Of a stretch of DNA of 64,000 nt, positions 62,311 to 64,000 are shown piece after piece. Within the stretch, counting starts at the first letter, position 1; every line of letters begins with the position of its first letter. A program made the position numbers and the translations under genes. The stretch lies in the NCBI GenBank assembly GCA_028015205.1, contig CM051514.1:31202150-31266149 (forward strand). Direction: 5' to 3'. Under the pieces are notes generated by a model. The model was not told the origin of the DNA and searched no databases. It saw nothing but the letters and a program-made list of their open reading frames with translations. Source of the stretch: Mytilisepta virgata. Its lineage: Eukaryota; Mollusca; Bivalvia; Mytilida; Mytilidae.

Positions 62311-64000
62311 TATACTAGATACAAGAAATGTACACAAAGAGACAGGGTTAAAACCATAAAAGATATACAAACTTTGTTCTGTTTTGGGTTTTGTTTTGTT
62401 TTTTTTTTACTTGTAAGGGGGGGGGGGGGGAGAATTCAAAGCAAACTTTTTAAAAAAATAACAAGCAAAAAAAAATAAATTTAAAAACAAAAGTTAAATG
62501 GGTGGGGGCAGTCATAAATTCCCAGAAAAAGCCATTACATAAAGCCCTTATCCTGAACATGTTTGGAATATATGCCACTGGAAATAAGCAAACATTAATC
62601 AATCAATTCCTACACAACAGCTTATGTTTAAGACATCTTCAAAACTAAATCATATCATAACAAAGATCTATATAGAAAACAAAGTTATCTCTTTGGAATT
62701 GACGGTTGCATTCTGCAGACAAATCACCTACAGTTTTGGATCCCTGGACCAAAAATGTGAATAAACATATATATTAGGGATGTCAACGAATACTCGAAAG
62801 ATCAAGTAGTCAAGTGCAAAATTCCCAAAATTTGGTCCAAAGTCAAGTTTCAATCCCCATAATTGAGTGATACCTTTTCTGAAACTATTTACATGTACCT
62901 ATAAAATGATTAAAGAAAAATCATGTCTTTCGCATCATTTTTTCGTAAAATTGCATTGAAAAGTTTGTAGTTAAAAACAGTGTTAAAAAACATCACAATG
63001 ATTTCTGGACCTACGACCGGCATGGATACCAAAATGTGGACTTCCAAACTAAAAATGGCCCATGAATATAAACACACCTTAATCGTCACATAAACACAGG
63101 GTTATTTTTTACTCCAGCTATCTAAAATTGAATTTAATTGTGCAACACCTTTCATATTTGAAAAATCCACCGGGGCCAAATTGCAAAAATAAATTCCTAA
63201 CTGTTAATTGCTACCTGAATTTACATTCACATATCCTTGGGTGGATTTCCTAGTTTCCTTGTTTAGCTATAGCTTAAGATTTCGTAGTCAAATCTCATCT
63301 GAGGTACAAGACCTAATTACCATTCTGAATTAAGACAGAATTAAACTCCCTGTGGTGAACTTTGCACAACTAATTTTTAGACACTTTATTGGTTTCTGAT
63401 GATGTTTATACAGTGATCAATAATTTTTGTTTTAAAACTTTTGTAGATGCCTTGATTGTGCATTTACTTCATATTATCATTTAATTACATTAATTATTAA
63501 TAGTGTACTTTAAACGATTAATTATATAAATGATATGGGGCTAATCAAATAAAAAACTACAAACGCATGGAAAAGAAATTTTACACTAATTTTGATATTA
63601 TCTGAGTACTCAAGTATTTATTTCACAAACAATTGCAATCCATAATATACATACATTCATTGAAGTATTAATCTAAATCAGGTGGCCTTAAATAAGAAAT
63701 TTATGTATAAATAACTACGCCAATAACCTATTGAATATTTTTTTAATTGTTATAAATTCAGAATTGTTATTTGGATTGATTATGTTGAGAAAATTGAGAA
63801 AATTAATTATTAATCATTACAATGTCAGGGAATCCTGCATAAAAATTTGCCATCAAAATTCTAAATACAAGTTTTCATTCTTCTAAACCTTTCTCATTGC
63901 AATTTTTTGCAACAATAAAAACATTGCGAAATATTTCTGAATTAACAGTAATATAAAATATTCAACCAAAAATAAATAGTTCATGTATTATCAAATAGTG
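62311..64000. other. No gene seen
   Basis: AT-rich DNA with a 14-base G run at 62417-62430. I see no exon, RNA gene or structured repeat. Confidence 0.5.

Overview
This window looks like nuclear DNA of a bivalve mollusc, probably a mussel-like species. It is AT-rich and sparsely genic, its genes are split by introns, and it is crowded with mollusc-style repeats: tRNA-derived SINEs, elements opening with TTTTTAGCTCACCTG, TTAA-flanked MITEs, reverse-transcriptase debris and long poly-C/poly-G tracts. No bacterial, organellar or complete viral gene set is visible. Everything here was read by eye. Splice models rest on AG/GT sites plus reading-phase agreement, not on transcripts.

Layout. 1-10.2 kb: a 4.5 kb fold-back element (5159-9688) with ~1.5 kb inverted arms, a partial second copy (1-2222), and a SINE locus duplicated on either side. 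12-25 kb: an intact four-exon C-type lectin gene (13167-16843, minus) and a dead tandem copy of it (22200-24396, minus), separated by MITEs, a LINE remnant and a large palindrome. 28.8-36 kb: a four-exon gene for a secreted cysteine-rich protein of 147 residues (minus), with a broken reverse transcriptase inside an intron. 40.7-42.3 kb: a weaker three-exon gene candidate (plus). 46.9-56.1 kb: the most interesting block, two minus-strand genes. The upstream one is a 1,127-codon open frame whose N-terminus has the cysteine/histidine pattern of the vertebrate RAG1 N-terminal region, followed by a long transposase-like body. The downstream one is an eight-exon gene for a basic, probably nuclear protein ending in a Tudor/SH3-like domain. 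57.6-60.8 kb: two tandem-repeat fields. 62-64 kb: a SINE relic and featureless AT-rich DNA.

How the parts fit. The lectin (signal peptide, helical neck, carbohydrate-recognition domain) and the cysteine-rich protein are both predicted to be secreted; the lectin family in bivalves is linked to recognition of microbes. The 46.9-56.1 kb pair is best read as a RAG1-N-like mobile-element protein, or a domesticated derivative, with a possible partner. Elements resembling this (N-RAG-TP) were first reported from the sea slug Aplysia. Whether this copy is mobile or a host gene cannot be settled from the sequence alone.
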